Shown here: positions 16,463 to 24,261 of the stretch, one piece after another
Layout of the letters: each line of letters opens with the position of its first letter
Position numbering within the stretch: position 1 is the first letter of the stretch
Source of the DNA: an uncultured Clostridia bacterium
GTDB taxonomy: Bacteria; Bacillota; Clostridia; Christensenellales; Aristaeellaceae
NCBI GenBank assembly: GCA_945877525.1
Contig: CAMDVP010000003.1
Location: 1 to 37,539 of the forward strand
Reading direction: 5' to 3'
DNA length: 37,539 bases
Translations under genes and position numbers: made by a program
Notes under the pieces: model-generated
Told to the model about the DNA's origin: nothing
The model's database searches: none
Seen by the model: the letters and a program-made list of their open reading frames with translations, nothing else

Positions 16463-17149
16463 TCAGCCCCGGGGGCCAAATAGCGCGCTGCCTACGCGAA
16501 CCATGGTAGCCCCGTGGCGCGCCGCCAGCATGTAATCTCCGGACATGCCCATGGAAAGCTCCTCCATCTCCACCCCGTCGATGGCTTCCTCCCGGAGGCG
16601 TTCGAACAGGGTGCGCATGTCGGCAAACAGGCCGGACAGATATGCCTCATCCTGGCTGAGGGGCATCACAGCCATCAGCCCGCGCACCCGAAGCCCGGGC
16701 ATGCGCGCCGCCTCCCGCAGGAAAGCGCGGACATCCTCCGGGGGAAGGCCGCCCTTCTGCGGCTCACCTGCAGGGGATACCTGCACGAGCACCGGCATCA
16801 CGCAAAGATGCTTCTGCGCCTGCCGGTCAATTTCCGCAGCTAAGGACAGCCTGTCCAGCGACTGGATCAAGCATACATTCTCTATTATATATTTAACTTT
16901 GTTACTTTGCAACCTGCCAATGAGGTGAATGCGGAAATTTTCCTTCAGCGCAGGCAATTTTTCTTCAATTTCCTGCACGCGGTTTTCGCCAATGTCCTCC
17001 ACGCCCATGCCCCGCAGGGGAAGAATCATTTCCGCGGGGTGGGTTTTGGTCACCGCGATCATTTTCGGCGCGGGATACCGCCCCTGGGAGGCAGCGGCCA
17101 GATTGGCCCGCACGGCCTCCACCCTTGCCCGGAGAAGCTCAGCATCCAC
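16463..17149 (-). CDS. ylmE: YggS/YlmE family PLP-binding protein
   Basis: A PLP-homeostasis protein with an alanine-racemase-like barrel and no known catalytic activity. The 228-residue product shows the PLP lysine in KMIAVTKTHP, the GENRVQE motif, and HLIGRLQSNKVKYI, MGMSGDY and VRVGSALFG, all family landmarks. The GTG start at 17149 is chosen because GGAGGTGA sits 5 bases before it; an ATG 18 bases further up lies before the ribosome site. Codons around 16875-16912 are unusually AT-rich (ATA, TTA-type codons) compared with the rest of the gene and form a promoter-like sequence. Confidence 0.9.
   Translation of the reverse strand: MDAELLRARVEAVRANLAAASQGRYPAPKMIAVTKTHPAEMILPLRGMGVEDIGENRVQEIEEKLPALKENFRIHLIGRLQSNKVKYIIENVCLIQSLDRLSLAAEIDRQAQKHLCVMPVLVQVSPAGEPQKGGLPPEDVRAFLREAARMPGLRVRGLMAVMPLSQDEAYLSGLFADMRTLFERLREEAIDGVEMEELSMGMSGDYMLAARHGATMVRVGSALFGPRG
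16884..16912 (-). promoter_or_regulatory. Promoter-like site inside ylmE, facing sepF
   Basis: Minus-strand TTGCAA (16907-16912), 17-base spacer, perfect TATAAT (16884-16889) in a locally AT-rich stretch inside the coding region. It would start transcripts around 16877, reading into sepF. The same bases also encode the conserved RLQSNKVKYII segment, which may explain part of the AT content. Confidence 0.4.
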
Positions 17150-17184
17150 GGTTGTCACCTCCCACATTCAGGCGCCCCAAATCA

Positions 17185-18405
17185 TCAGAACAGGCGCACT
17201 GTCTGTCCCTCGTACAGCAGCCCCTGCTGAATGGCGGAAATATACACATAGTCGCCGTCCCGCAGGATGATGTTCACCGGTATAAAGGACTGGTTCGTGC
17301 CGTCCACCACCACCACGCCGTCGGTATCGCCGGAGCGGTAGATGGCCTTGGCGGGCACGCACAGGGTGGACACATAGTCGCCCAGCTCCGCCTGGCAGGT
17401 GCGCATGTACAATACCGGCGACACCGGGCCCTGCACTGACAGCCGCACCAGCAATTCGCCCCCGGAGCGGGTGAAGGATTCCACCGTAGCCATAACCGTG
17501 GTGTTTTCAAAGCGCTCCAGCATCAGCTCGTAGGTCTGGCCCTCCACAGGATTCCAGGCGGCGTCCTTCACCAGGAACAGCACATACCACCGCCCGTCCC
17601 GCACGGTGCGGTAGATGGTGGTTTTGCCCTTCTGAATGGTGGACTTTTCCGGCTTCTGCCCGTTGTACATGGCCCGCACCTCGGCGGGGGTGAACGTGTC
17701 GTAGTTCGCGGCGTTCAGGCCGTACTCATAGCCGTCGGAATAAAAGCTGACGATGCACTCGGCGGTGGCAGCGTAGGTTTTCGTCCAGCTGTCAATGCGC
17801 TGCATCTGGGACTGCTCGTCGTCGTACAGGCGGCTGAGGCGCTGGTCGGAGGAATACTTCTGCTTGATATACAATTGCCGCGCCGTGATGGCCGTGCTGA
17901 GCAGCTTTTCCTGGTTGCTCAGGCTGCCCCTGGCCCCGGCAATCATCTCCCGCACCTCCCGGGCCCGGGAAAGCACATCGCTTTCCACCCGGGTCATCTT
18001 GGCGTCATAGGTGGTTTCCGCAGCAATCAGCTTCTGCTGATAATCGCGGATCTGGTCGCGGTAGTCCTGAAGTGTGGTCATTTCCCTGGTGCTGAAGCCG
18101 GAGGAATACACATGGCAAATCTTCGCATCCCGCTGCACCACGCTGCCCTCGGCCGCCTCATAGTCCACCGAGGTCACGCCCTCGGCGTCATAGGGGGTTT
18201 CATCGCGAACGATCAGGCAATCGCCGGAATAGCGCGCGCCCAGGGTGCCCGCGCCAATCACCGCGGTGGTTGCCGCCGCCGGGGCAAACACCCCGTACAG
18301 ATACCATGCGCAGAAACCAAAGGCTCCAAGCAGCAGCAGCACCTGCAGCAGGCTCAGCTTCTTCTTGGGCGGCTTGGGCGGTTGGGGCGGGGTCATCTGA
18401 TACAT
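17185..18405 (-). CDS. HlyD-like membrane-anchored protein of the division cluster
   Basis: The 406-residue product has a short Pro/Lys-rich cytosolic N-terminus (MYQMTPPQPPKPPKKK), one membrane helix (about 18-38) and a large outer part. The outer part opens with a beta-rich stretch, then a predicted coiled coil at about 110-195 (TTLQDYRDQIRDYQQKLIAAE and onward) and a C-terminal beta-barrel-like portion ending in VVVVDGTNQSFIPVNIILRDGD. This is the plan of HlyD/membrane-fusion adaptors. No transporter gene is next to it, so an export role is doubtful. The ATG at 18405 has AAGGAG 7 bases upstream. It follows the sigma gene by 13 bp and precedes ylmE by 35 bp. Function is not known from sequence. 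Confidence 0.7.
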   Translation of the reverse strand: MYQMTPPQPPKPPKKKLSLLQVLLLLGAFGFCAWYLYGVFAPAAATTAVIGAGTLGARYSGDCLIVRDETPYDAEGVTSVDYEAAEGSVVQRDAKICHVYSSGFSTREMTTLQDYRDQIRDYQQKLIAAETTYDAKMTRVESDVLSRAREVREMIAGARGSLSNQEKLLSTAITARQLYIKQKYSSDQRLSRLYDDEQSQMQRIDSWTKTYAATAECIVSFYSDGYEYGLNAANYDTFTPAEVRAMYNGQKPEKSTIQKGKTTIYRTVRDGRWYVLFLVKDAAWNPVEGQTYELMLERFENTTVMATVESFTRSGGELLVRLSVQGPVSPVLYMRTCQAELGDYVSTLCVPAKAIYRSGDTDGVVVVDGTNQSFIPVNIILRDGDYVYISAIQQGLLYEGQTVRLF

Positions 18406-18418
18406 GAATCTGCTCCTT

Positions 18419-19165
18419 TCATCTGGACTCGCGCCAGTCCTCGGCGTTTTCCCGCAGGCGGGAAAGCACCCGGCGCTCCATGCGGCTGACCTGCATCTGG
18501 CTCACGCCCATTTCACGCGCGGCCTCCCGCTGGCCCATGCGGCGGACATAGCGCAGTTCCAGCAGCATTCTTTCCTTCGGGGTCACCTGGCTGAGCGCCC
18601 AGCGCAGCCAGTCCCGCTGCTCCACCCGCTCATAGCCCTCCTCGTTCACGCCCAGGCGCATTTCCAGCTCCCGGGCGTCCTCCTCGGACAGGGGCGCGTT
18701 CAGCGAGGTGGTTTCCGCACCGTCGCGCAGGTCCAGCAGGGCCAACAGCTCCTCATAAGGCATCTGCATTGCATCGGCAATTTCCCGCATGGACGGCTCC
18801 CGCTGCCATTGCCGGGTCAACTCGTCCCGCACCCGCTGCATGCGGGCAAGCCGGGCCCTTGCGTCGCGGCTGACGCGGATCAGCGCGCCCTTGTCGCGGA
18901 TATAGTTGCGCACCTCGCCGGTAATAGTGGGCGCAGCATAGGTGGAAAACTTCAGCCCACGCCCGGGATCGAAGCGCTCGATGGCCTTCATCAGCGCCAT
19001 AGCGGCCACCTGCTGCAAATCCTCCACTTCCACGCCGCACCCCGCAAAGCGCCTCGCAATGGCCCGACTCAGGGGCATGTAACCCTCCACCAGGCGCTCC
19101 ATCAGCTCGGGCGCCGGGGAAGCAGCATATTCCTCCAGCAGTTTTTCCAGGGACACATCGCTCAT
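18419..19165 (-). CDS. Sigma-70 family sigma factor, SigB/SigF/SigG type
   Basis: A 248-residue group 3 sigma factor. Region 2 is at about 30-95 (VEDLQQVAAMALMKAIERFD, FSTYAAPTITGEVRNYIRD), region 3 at about 98-170 and region 4 with its helix-turn-helix at about 190-240 (TPKERMLLELRYV, GQREAAREMGVSQMQVSRME). The arrangement and the STYA..TI.GE..N..RD pattern are those of the stress/sporulation SigB-F-G group. The ATG at 19165 follows GAGGTG by 7 bases. It is directly downstream of an RsbW-like gene, which is the usual anti-sigma/sigma gene order, but no anti-anti-sigma gene is present. It cannot be equated with SigF or SigG from sequence alone. Confidence 0.85.
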   Translation of the reverse strand: MSDVSLEKLLEEYAASPAPELMERLVEGYMPLSRAIARRFAGCGVEVEDLQQVAAMALMKAIERFDPGRGLKFSTYAAPTITGEVRNYIRDKGALIRVSRDARARLARMQRVRDELTRQWQREPSMREIADAMQMPYEELLALLDLRDGAETTSLNAPLSEEDARELEMRLGVNEEGYERVEQRDWLRWALSQVTPKERMLLELRYVRRMGQREAAREMGVSQMQVSRMERRVLSRLRENAEDWRESR

Positions 19166-19175
19166 TGTGCCCACC

Positions 19176-19568
19176 TCAAGCTGCCTTCGCCAGCGTCAGG
19201 TCAATGCGGCAGACGCAACCGTCCTCCGCACAGTGAAGCCTCACCTGCGGAATCAGCGTTTCCAGCACCGCGCGGGACACGTCGGTCTGCACCGTGCAGC
19301 CCGCATCCCTTGGCCCGAAGAACTCCGCCTCCAGGCTGACTGTCAGCATGTCTCCCCCGTCCTGCACCCGCACCTGCACCGCGCTTACCGCCCGGCCCTG
19401 ATGCAGCAGGCAGTCGCAGGCCTCGTCGGCCGCGGCGCGCAGATCGTCCATCTGATCCACATTCAGGTCCTTCAGGATGGCCACGCCGCCCAGAGCGGTG
19501 CGGATCACCAGGGCATAGGCCATCTCCCCCGGCACACGCAGGGAAATTTCCTGCCTCTCCTCCGCCAT
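19176..19568 (-). CDS. RsbW/SpoIIAB-like anti-sigma protein with degenerate ATP site
   Basis: The 130-residue product aligns by eye with the HATPase_c_2 anti-sigma kinases: N-terminal beta strands with the usual VPGEMAYALVIR start and a helix MDDLRAAADEACDCLLHQG matching the N-box helix. The N-box asparagine (expected at residue 53 in E-A-C-x-N) is Cys, and no DxGxG G1 box is visible in residues 65-95. ATP binding and kinase activity are therefore doubtful. Position directly before the sigma gene supports an anti-sigma role. The ATG at 19568 has an AAGGGGGG ribosome-like stretch upstream. Confidence 0.7.
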   Translation of the reverse strand: MAEERQEISLRVPGEMAYALVIRTALGGVAILKDLNVDQMDDLRAAADEACDCLLHQGRAVSAVQVRVQDGGDMLTVSLEAEFFGPRDAGCTVQTDVSRAVLETLIPQVRLHCAEDGCVCRIDLTLAKAA

Positions 19569-19594
19569 TCGCGTCGCCCCCCTTCCTGATCGTA

Positions 19595-20356
19595 TTATGA
19601 TACCACATCCATCACCATCTTGGCAAGCAGCAGGGCCAGCACCACCATCAGCATGCCCCGGATGAACCCCGTGCCTTTGCGGATGGTCATGCCCGCGCCC
19701 AGCAGGTTTCCCAGGATGGCGCAGCATGCCGCGGGAATCCCCAGCCCCACCAGTACCTTGCCGGCCATCAGGAGCGTGGTCAGCGAAGCCACGTTGCTGG
19801 CCAGGTTGACCAGCTTAGCGGTGCCGCTGGCCAGCACGGCCTCCATGCCCAGCACCAGGGTAAACATGAGAATCAGGAAGGTTCCGGTGCCCGGCCCCAC
19901 CAGCCCGTCGTAGAAGCCGATCACCAGCCCGATGCACAGACTGACGGGGCGCAGGGCCTCAGCCGGTACGCGGCACGCGCCCTCCAGGCGCTTGCCCCTG
20001 CGCAGCACCACCGCCGCCACCAGGGGAATGGCCGCGATCATCATGATGCGGATGGTGTTTTCGGGAATGTGCTGCAAAAGCGTCGTGCCCAGCCAGCTGC
20101 CCGGCAGCGCCCCCAGGGCCGCCAGAAGGGCCACCGGCCAGTCCACCTTTTTCCCCGCGATGAACCGGCCCGACGCGGCCACCGTGCCCAGGCAGGCGGA
20201 CAGCTTGTTGGTGCCCGCCGCCAGCACCGGCGGCAGCCCTGCCAGGTAGTACGCCGGCAGGCTGATGAGTCCGCCGCCCCCGGCCACCGAGTCCACAAAC
20301 CCCGCCAGAAACGTCAGCGGGCACACAATCAGGAACATCTGCCAGGTGATCTCCAT
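19595..20356 (-). CDS. TSUP (TauE/SafE) family membrane transporter
   Basis: A 253-residue membrane protein of about eight hydrophobic helices. The N-terminal FLAGFVDSVAGGGGLISLPAYYLAG and the internal repeat VIGFYDGLVGPGTGTFLILMF are the two family repeats, each with the glycine-rich G-x-G motif. TSUP proteins move small organic or sulfur-containing anions such as sulfite, sulfoacetate or sulfonates, or export sulfite; the substrate cannot be told here. GGAAGG lies 9 bases before the ATG. It is 26 bp from the anti-sigma gene, so it may be the first gene of that operon, but an internal promoter is also plausible. No promoter is evident upstream of it. Confidence 0.85.
   Translation of the reverse strand: MEITWQMFLIVCPLTFLAGFVDSVAGGGGLISLPAYYLAGLPPVLAAGTNKLSACLGTVAASGRFIAGKKVDWPVALLAALGALPGSWLGTTLLQHIPENTIRIMMIAAIPLVAAVVLRRGKRLEGACRVPAEALRPVSLCIGLVIGFYDGLVGPGTGTFLILMFTLVLGMEAVLASGTAKLVNLASNVASLTTLLMAGKVLVGLGIPAACCAILGNLLGAGMTIRKGTGFIRGMLMVVLALLLAKMVMDVVS
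19597..19626 (-). promoter_or_regulatory. Possible promoter for the anti-sigma/sigma/division genes
   Basis: Minus-strand TTGCCA (19621-19626), 18-base spacer, TATCAT (19597-19602), overlapping the end of the TSUP gene. About 30 bases before the anti-sigma start. Confidence 0.4.
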
Positions 20357-20384
20357 GGGAGAAAGCCTTCCTTCATCATCATGT

Positions 20385-20415
20385 AGAAAGGTGGAGCGCT
20401 TTTTGACGCTCCACC
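20385..20415 (-). terminator. Probable aspartate kinase terminator
   Basis: GGTGGAGCG (20390-20398) pairs perfectly with CGCTCCACC (20407-20415) around an 8-base loop. On the minus strand the stem is followed by TTTCT, a short T-tract. It lies 22 bases after the aspartate kinase stop and before the TSUP gene. Confidence 0.65.
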
Positions 20416-20436
20416 CAATGAGGCATGCCCGCGGGC

Positions 20437-21753
20437 TCAGCCCAAGAATTCGTTGTAAATGGCCCGGATGGTGGCTTCGAAATCCGCATCGTCCACGCCC
20501 ACGATGATGGACAGCTCGCTGGAGCCCTGGTCAATCATGCGCACGTTGATGTGGGCGCGGGACATGGCGGAAAACAGGCGCGCGGCGGTGCCGCAGTTGT
20601 GCACCATGCCCCGGCCGACAGTGGCAATGATGGACATGTTGTCATGCACGGTGATGGTGTCGGGGCTTGTCAGCTCGATGATGCGGGCGAGCACCCGCTC
20701 CCGGCAGGGGGCAAGGCTCTCACCGGACACCACCACACACATGGTGTCGATGCCTGTGGGCAGATGCTCGAAGGAAATGCCCTCTTCCTCCAGCACCTGC
20801 AGCACCCGGCGGCCGAAGCCCAGTTCGGCATTCATCATGGCCTTTTCCACAGAGATGACGCTGAAGCCCTTGTGTCCCGCAATGCCTGTGATGGTTGGTA
20901 CGGAGGTTTCCAGCGGCGCGTTGACGCTGATGATGGTGCCGGGGTGATAGGGCTTGTTGGTGTTGCGGATATTGGTGGGGATGCCCGCCCGATGCACGGG
21001 GAACATGGCGTCCTCGTGCAGCACGGAGGCGCCCATGTAGCTCAGTTCCCGCAGCTCCTTGTAGGTGATGGAGGCAATTTCCCTCGGGTTTTCCACAATG
21101 CGGGGGTCGGCCATGAGGAAGCCGGACACGTCCGTCCAGTTTTCATACATGTCGGCGCCCGCAGCCCGGGCCACGATGGCGCCAGTGATGTCGCTGCCGC
21201 CGCGGCTGAAGGTATGCACCTTCCCGTCGGGCTTCGCGCCGTAAAAGCCGGGAACCACGGTGGGCTCGCCATCCGCAAGGGCGGCGGACATCAGGGTCTG
21301 GGTAGCCTCGCTGTCGAAATTCCCCTTCTCGTCAAAGCGTACGGCCTGCGCGGCGTCCAGGAAGCGCCAGCCCAGGTAGTCCGCCAGAAGCAAGCCGTTG
21401 AGATACTCGCCCCGGCTGGCGCAGTAATCGGCGCTTTCGTCCTCGCCAATGCGCGCGCATACCTCGTCCAGGGCCGCGGCAATGTCCGCCTTCAGGTTCA
21501 GCGCATGGGCAATGTCCATATACCGGGCGCGGATTTTATCAAAAGTTCCGCGATAATCCTCTCCCGCGGCGGCCTGCCGGTGGCACAGGTAGAGCAGATC
21601 CGTCACCTTGTCGTCCTCCGGAAAGCGCCTGCCGGGGGCCGAGGGTACCACATACTGCCGGGCCGGCTCCATTTCCAGAATGCCCTTCACCTTGGCAAAC
21701 TGGCTTGCGTCCGAAAGCGAGCTGCCGCCAAACTTCGTTACGATCTTCTTCAA
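20437..21753 (-). CDS. Aspartate kinase
   Basis: Phosphorylates aspartate, the first step to lysine/diaminopimelate, threonine and methionine. The 438-residue protein has the kinase domain (KFGGSSL at 7-13, FSRGGSDITG, NWTDVSGFLMADPRIV, YKELRELSYMGASVLHEDA) and two C-terminal ACT domains (about 295-438, GHKGFSVISVEK and SIIATVGRGMV), the regulatory part that binds end-product amino acids. I place the start at the TTG at 21753, giving MKKIVTKFGGSS, the usual family N-terminus, with GGAGG 10 bases upstream; an ATG 30 bases further up is less likely. It has its own promoter and terminator and appears to be monocistronic. No riboswitch was recognised in the short leader. Confidence 0.92.
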   Translation of the reverse strand: MKKIVTKFGGSSLSDASQFAKVKGILEMEPARQYVVPSAPGRRFPEDDKVTDLLYLCHRQAAAGEDYRGTFDKIRARYMDIAHALNLKADIAAALDEVCARIGEDESADYCASRGEYLNGLLLADYLGWRFLDAAQAVRFDEKGNFDSEATQTLMSAALADGEPTVVPGFYGAKPDGKVHTFSRGGSDITGAIVARAAGADMYENWTDVSGFLMADPRIVENPREIASITYKELRELSYMGASVLHEDAMFPVHRAGIPTNIRNTNKPYHPGTIISVNAPLETSVPTITGIAGHKGFSVISVEKAMMNAELGFGRRVLQVLEEEGISFEHLPTGIDTMCVVVSGESLAPCRERVLARIIELTSPDTITVHDNMSIIATVGRGMVHNCGTAARLFSAMSRAHINVRMIDQGSSELSIIVGVDDADFEATIRAIYNEFLG

Positions 21754-21800
21754 GCGTGTCCGTCCTCCATCCCATTCATCCAAAAACGATACCAGCGTTC

Positions 21801-21829
21801 ATCATACCGCCCTCCGGCGTATCTGTCAA
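21801..21829 (-). promoter_or_regulatory. Sigma-A promoter of the aspartate kinase gene
   Basis: Minus-strand perfect TTGACA (21824-21829), 17-base spacer, TATGAT (21801-21806, five of six). About 48 bases before the TTG start; the leader is too short for a lysine riboswitch. Confidence 0.75.
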
Positions 21830-21847
21830 CGGCGGCAGGCAAAAAAG

Positions 21848-22372
21848 TTACGGGGTCTCCGGCTGAAAGCGGGCCAGCAGCACCACGTCCCGGTAGGCGC
21901 CGTCGCGGAAAATTTCCCGCTCCAGCACTCCTTCCCGCCGGAAGCCGTTGGCCTCGTAGCAGCGGATGGCCGCCTGGTTGAAGGCAAACACGCTCACCTT
22001 CAGCTTGTGCAGGTTCATTTCATTAAAGCAGAAGCCGCATAGCAGCCCCATGGCCTCTTTGCCGTATCCCCGGCCGCGGTAGGGCGTGCCGATCATGATG
22101 GCCAGTTCGCCCACGCGGTTTTTCCAGTCCACCCGGATCACCCCGCAGCGGCCCACCAGGTCCCCCTCCGCATCCTCAATGGCAAACTGATACTCCCCCC
22201 GGCTGTAGCTGGTCTGCTGCTCCAGCCAGCGGTATTCATCCTCCATGGAGGAGGGAAAGGGAATGCCGCTGAGCATGCCCCGCAGGGTTTCCCTGTCGTT
22301 GACAAAGGCGTGGTTGGCGTCCACATCGCCGCGTTCAAAGGCGCGCAGCCGCACAAGGTGGCCCTCGATCAT
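21848..22372 (-). CDS. GNAT family N-acetyltransferase (RimJ/RimL-like)
   Basis: A 174-residue acetyltransferase of the RimJ/RimL/SpeG-like group that acetylates an amine using acetyl-CoA. Visible: the N-terminal HLVRLRAFERGDVDA, a middle VGRCGVIRVDWKNRVGELAIMIG and the acetyl-CoA-binding GTPYRGRGYGKEAM (R/Q-x2-G-x-G/A), then FNQAAIRCYEANGF, typical of the C-terminal part. The ATG at 22372 has AAAGGAG 8 bases upstream. It follows the PIG-L gene by 45 bp and is probably the last gene of the recD2 operon. Target unknown. Confidence 0.85.
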   Translation of the reverse strand: MIEGHLVRLRAFERGDVDANHAFVNDRETLRGMLSGIPFPSSMEDEYRWLEQQTSYSRGEYQFAIEDAEGDLVGRCGVIRVDWKNRVGELAIMIGTPYRGRGYGKEAMGLLCGFCFNEMNLHKLKVSVFAFNQAAIRCYEANGFRREGVLEREIFRDGAYRDVVLLARFQPETP

Positions 22373-22417
22373 GCCCCATGCTCCTTTCACAAACAGTTTG
22401 ATGCGCTTTTCCGGCGC

Positions 22418-23569
22418 TTATTCGATATGCTCCAGAAAGTCGTTTTTCGCCTCGTCCGGCCCCACGCAGGTGAAGTACAGCCCGAACAGGCTGTTGTCGT
22501 TCTCTCCGCCGTCCTCCACCTGCCAGCCGTGCTTCACCTGGCTTTTGTGGCAGAGCATGGCCTCCTGCGCCACAGAAAGGCTGTCCGCCCCGTCAAAGGC
22601 GCTCAGGGGCGCATGCCAGTCCATGGTCAGCCGGTTTTCACCGTAAAGGTGAATATAAAGCTTCTTGACCTGCCACGGGCCGTACTCCCGAGCAGATGCG
22701 GCATGCTTGGACGCATCCGCAGCGGCCTTCACTGCGCGCACGGCGATGTCTGCCGCCACCCGGTGCGCTCCGTGACCGTATTCCCCGGCAAAGTCATGGG
22801 TCACTACCACCTCAGGCTGTACCTGGCGGAACATGGCCACAATCTTTTCCTGCAGCCGGGTACGATTCCACTTTTTGTACTGGCCCTCCAGGGTGTTGGC
22901 CCGCACGTCCCGCATGCCCGCAAACAGCGGATACCGCTTCACCCCGCACTGCCACAGCGCGTCCAGCATTTCCAGCCGTCGCAGTGGCGTGGCGGGCACC
23001 AGATACGCCACCTGCACCCGCACGCCCCGTTCACCTGCGTAGGTGGGTAAAAGCCCCCCAAACCACAGCAGTTCATCATCCGGGTGGGCCACCAGCAGCA
23101 GAAGGTCCGCCTTGTCCGGCTCCTCCCATCTGGGCCAGGCAGACAGGTCGCCGGGGCTGAGCACCGTCATCTCTGACAGAAACATCCGCGACTTGTCCGT
23201 GTTGACAATCCGCGCCCGCATGGCGCCCTCCGGCAGGGGAAAGCAATCGCTCAGATGGGTGCCGCCCGCATCCACCGTGATCCACGCACCCTCCTGCTCC
23301 ACCTGAATTTCGCAGGTGCTGGGCCGGTCGTAAAACTGCAGATAGATACCGCCCAGGGGCTGTCCGCCGCCGTCCACCTCGATGGCGCCGCCCTTTCTAA
23401 TGGCCACATAGGTGGAATACTTCCGATCCACCATGTCTCTGTACCGCGCCCGCCTGCCCCCGAAGGTTACGGTGCACTGCGGGGTAATATCCTGCGCGGC
23501 CTCGGAAAGCGCCGCCGCAGGCAAAACCAGCAGGAGTGCCGCCAGCAGTGCCAACCAGCATTTTCTCAT
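22418..23569 (-). CDS. Secreted PIG-L family deacetylase
   Basis: A 383-residue exported protein with a signal peptide (1-22, MRKCWLALLAALLLVLPAAA), a beta-rich N-terminal domain of about 120 residues without assignment, and a PIG-L/LmbE deacetylase domain. Zinc-binding motifs are HPDDE at 162-166 and GHGAHR at 265-270. The family removes acetyl groups from GlcNAc-containing sugars; outside the cell this suggests wall polymers or glycans. Its ATG overlaps the comF stop as ATGA, so it is translationally coupled to comF although its location outside the cell differs. Confidence 0.85.
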   Translation of the reverse strand: MRKCWLALLAALLLVLPAAALSEAAQDITPQCTVTFGGRRARYRDMVDRKYSTYVAIRKGGAIEVDGGGQPLGGIYLQFYDRPSTCEIQVEQEGAWITVDAGGTHLSDCFPLPEGAMRARIVNTDKSRMFLSEMTVLSPGDLSAWPRWEEPDKADLLLLVAHPDDELLWFGGLLPTYAGERGVRVQVAYLVPATPLRRLEMLDALWQCGVKRYPLFAGMRDVRANTLEGQYKKWNRTRLQEKIVAMFRQVQPEVVVTHDFAGEYGHGAHRVAADIAVRAVKAAADASKHAASAREYGPWQVKKLYIHLYGENRLTMDWHAPLSAFDGADSLSVAQEAMLCHKSQVKHGWQVEDGGENDNSLFGLYFTCVGPDEAKNDFLEHIE

Positions 23570-24261
23570 GTGCCTTGTCTCCCCATCCATTCTCCCGTAT
23601 TCTCCCTGGTCATCACCCGGCAGGCCGTCAGCGTTTCCACCCGGCGTGCGCCGCCCTCCCGCAGGCAGGCGGTACACTCGCGCATGGTGGCTCCGGTGGT
23701 GTATACGTCATCCACCAGCAGCACATGGGGCGGAATATCTCCGGCGCATCGGAAAGCGCCCTGCAGGTTGCGCTGCCGCGCCATCCGGCCAAGCCCCCGC
23801 TGGGTGTGTCCCAGGCCCCGGCCGCGGCGTTCCAGCAGCGCCCCGCACGTAAGGCCCAGCGCGCCGGCCACGCTTTCCGCCAGCAGCCGCCCATGGTCGA
23901 TGCCGCGCATGCGCCGCCGCTTTTCAGGCATGCTCACCCAGGTCACCACCGTATCCCGGGGCAGGGCCATGGCCCGGGCATTTTCCGCCATGGCGCAGGC
24001 CAGCAGCCGGGCCGCATCCTCCACGCAGTCATATTTCAGCCTGTGCACCAGCTTCCTCGCCACGCCCTGATAACGGTAAGCAGCGCCAAGCCATAATTCC
24101 CGCTCCCCGTCCAGGCGCAGCGCGTTCAGCTCAGCCGCGCAGCCCGGACACAGCCGCATCCCGTGGGAGGGTTTTCCGCACACCAGGCATGCGGCGCGCT
24201 CCGGGTAGAATACATCCAGCAGCCACCCATCCGCCCGGCGGAGCATCTCCCGCAGCCTCAT
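23566..24261 (-). CDS. comF: ComF family phosphoribosyltransferase-like protein
   Basis: A 231-residue protein with an N-terminal four-cysteine zinc site (C25, C28, C38, C41: CLVC..CPGC) and a C-terminal phosphoribosyltransferase fold with the PRPP-binding motif LLVDDVYTTGATM. ComF is required for DNA uptake in naturally competent bacteria; its biochemical role is not settled. The start at 24261 overlaps the recD2 stop as ATGA, and its own stop overlaps the PIG-L start in the same way. Pairing comF with recD2 suggests a DNA processing context. A longer frame reaching upstream inside recD2 is rejected. Confidence 0.9.
   Translation of the reverse strand: MRLREMLRRADGWLLDVFYPERAACLVCGKPSHGMRLCPGCAAELNALRLDGERELWLGAAYRYQGVARKLVHRLKYDCVEDAARLLACAMAENARAMALPRDTVVTWVSMPEKRRRMRGIDHGRLLAESVAGALGLTCGALLERRGRGLGHTQRGLGRMARQRNLQGAFRCAGDIPPHVLLVDDVYTTGATMRECTACLREGGARRVETLTACRVMTRENTGEWMGRQGT

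Noticed and set aside
21754..21848. Lysine riboswitch or T-box in front of aspartate kinase
   Set aside because: The promoter leaves a leader of only about 40-50 nt, far too short for either.
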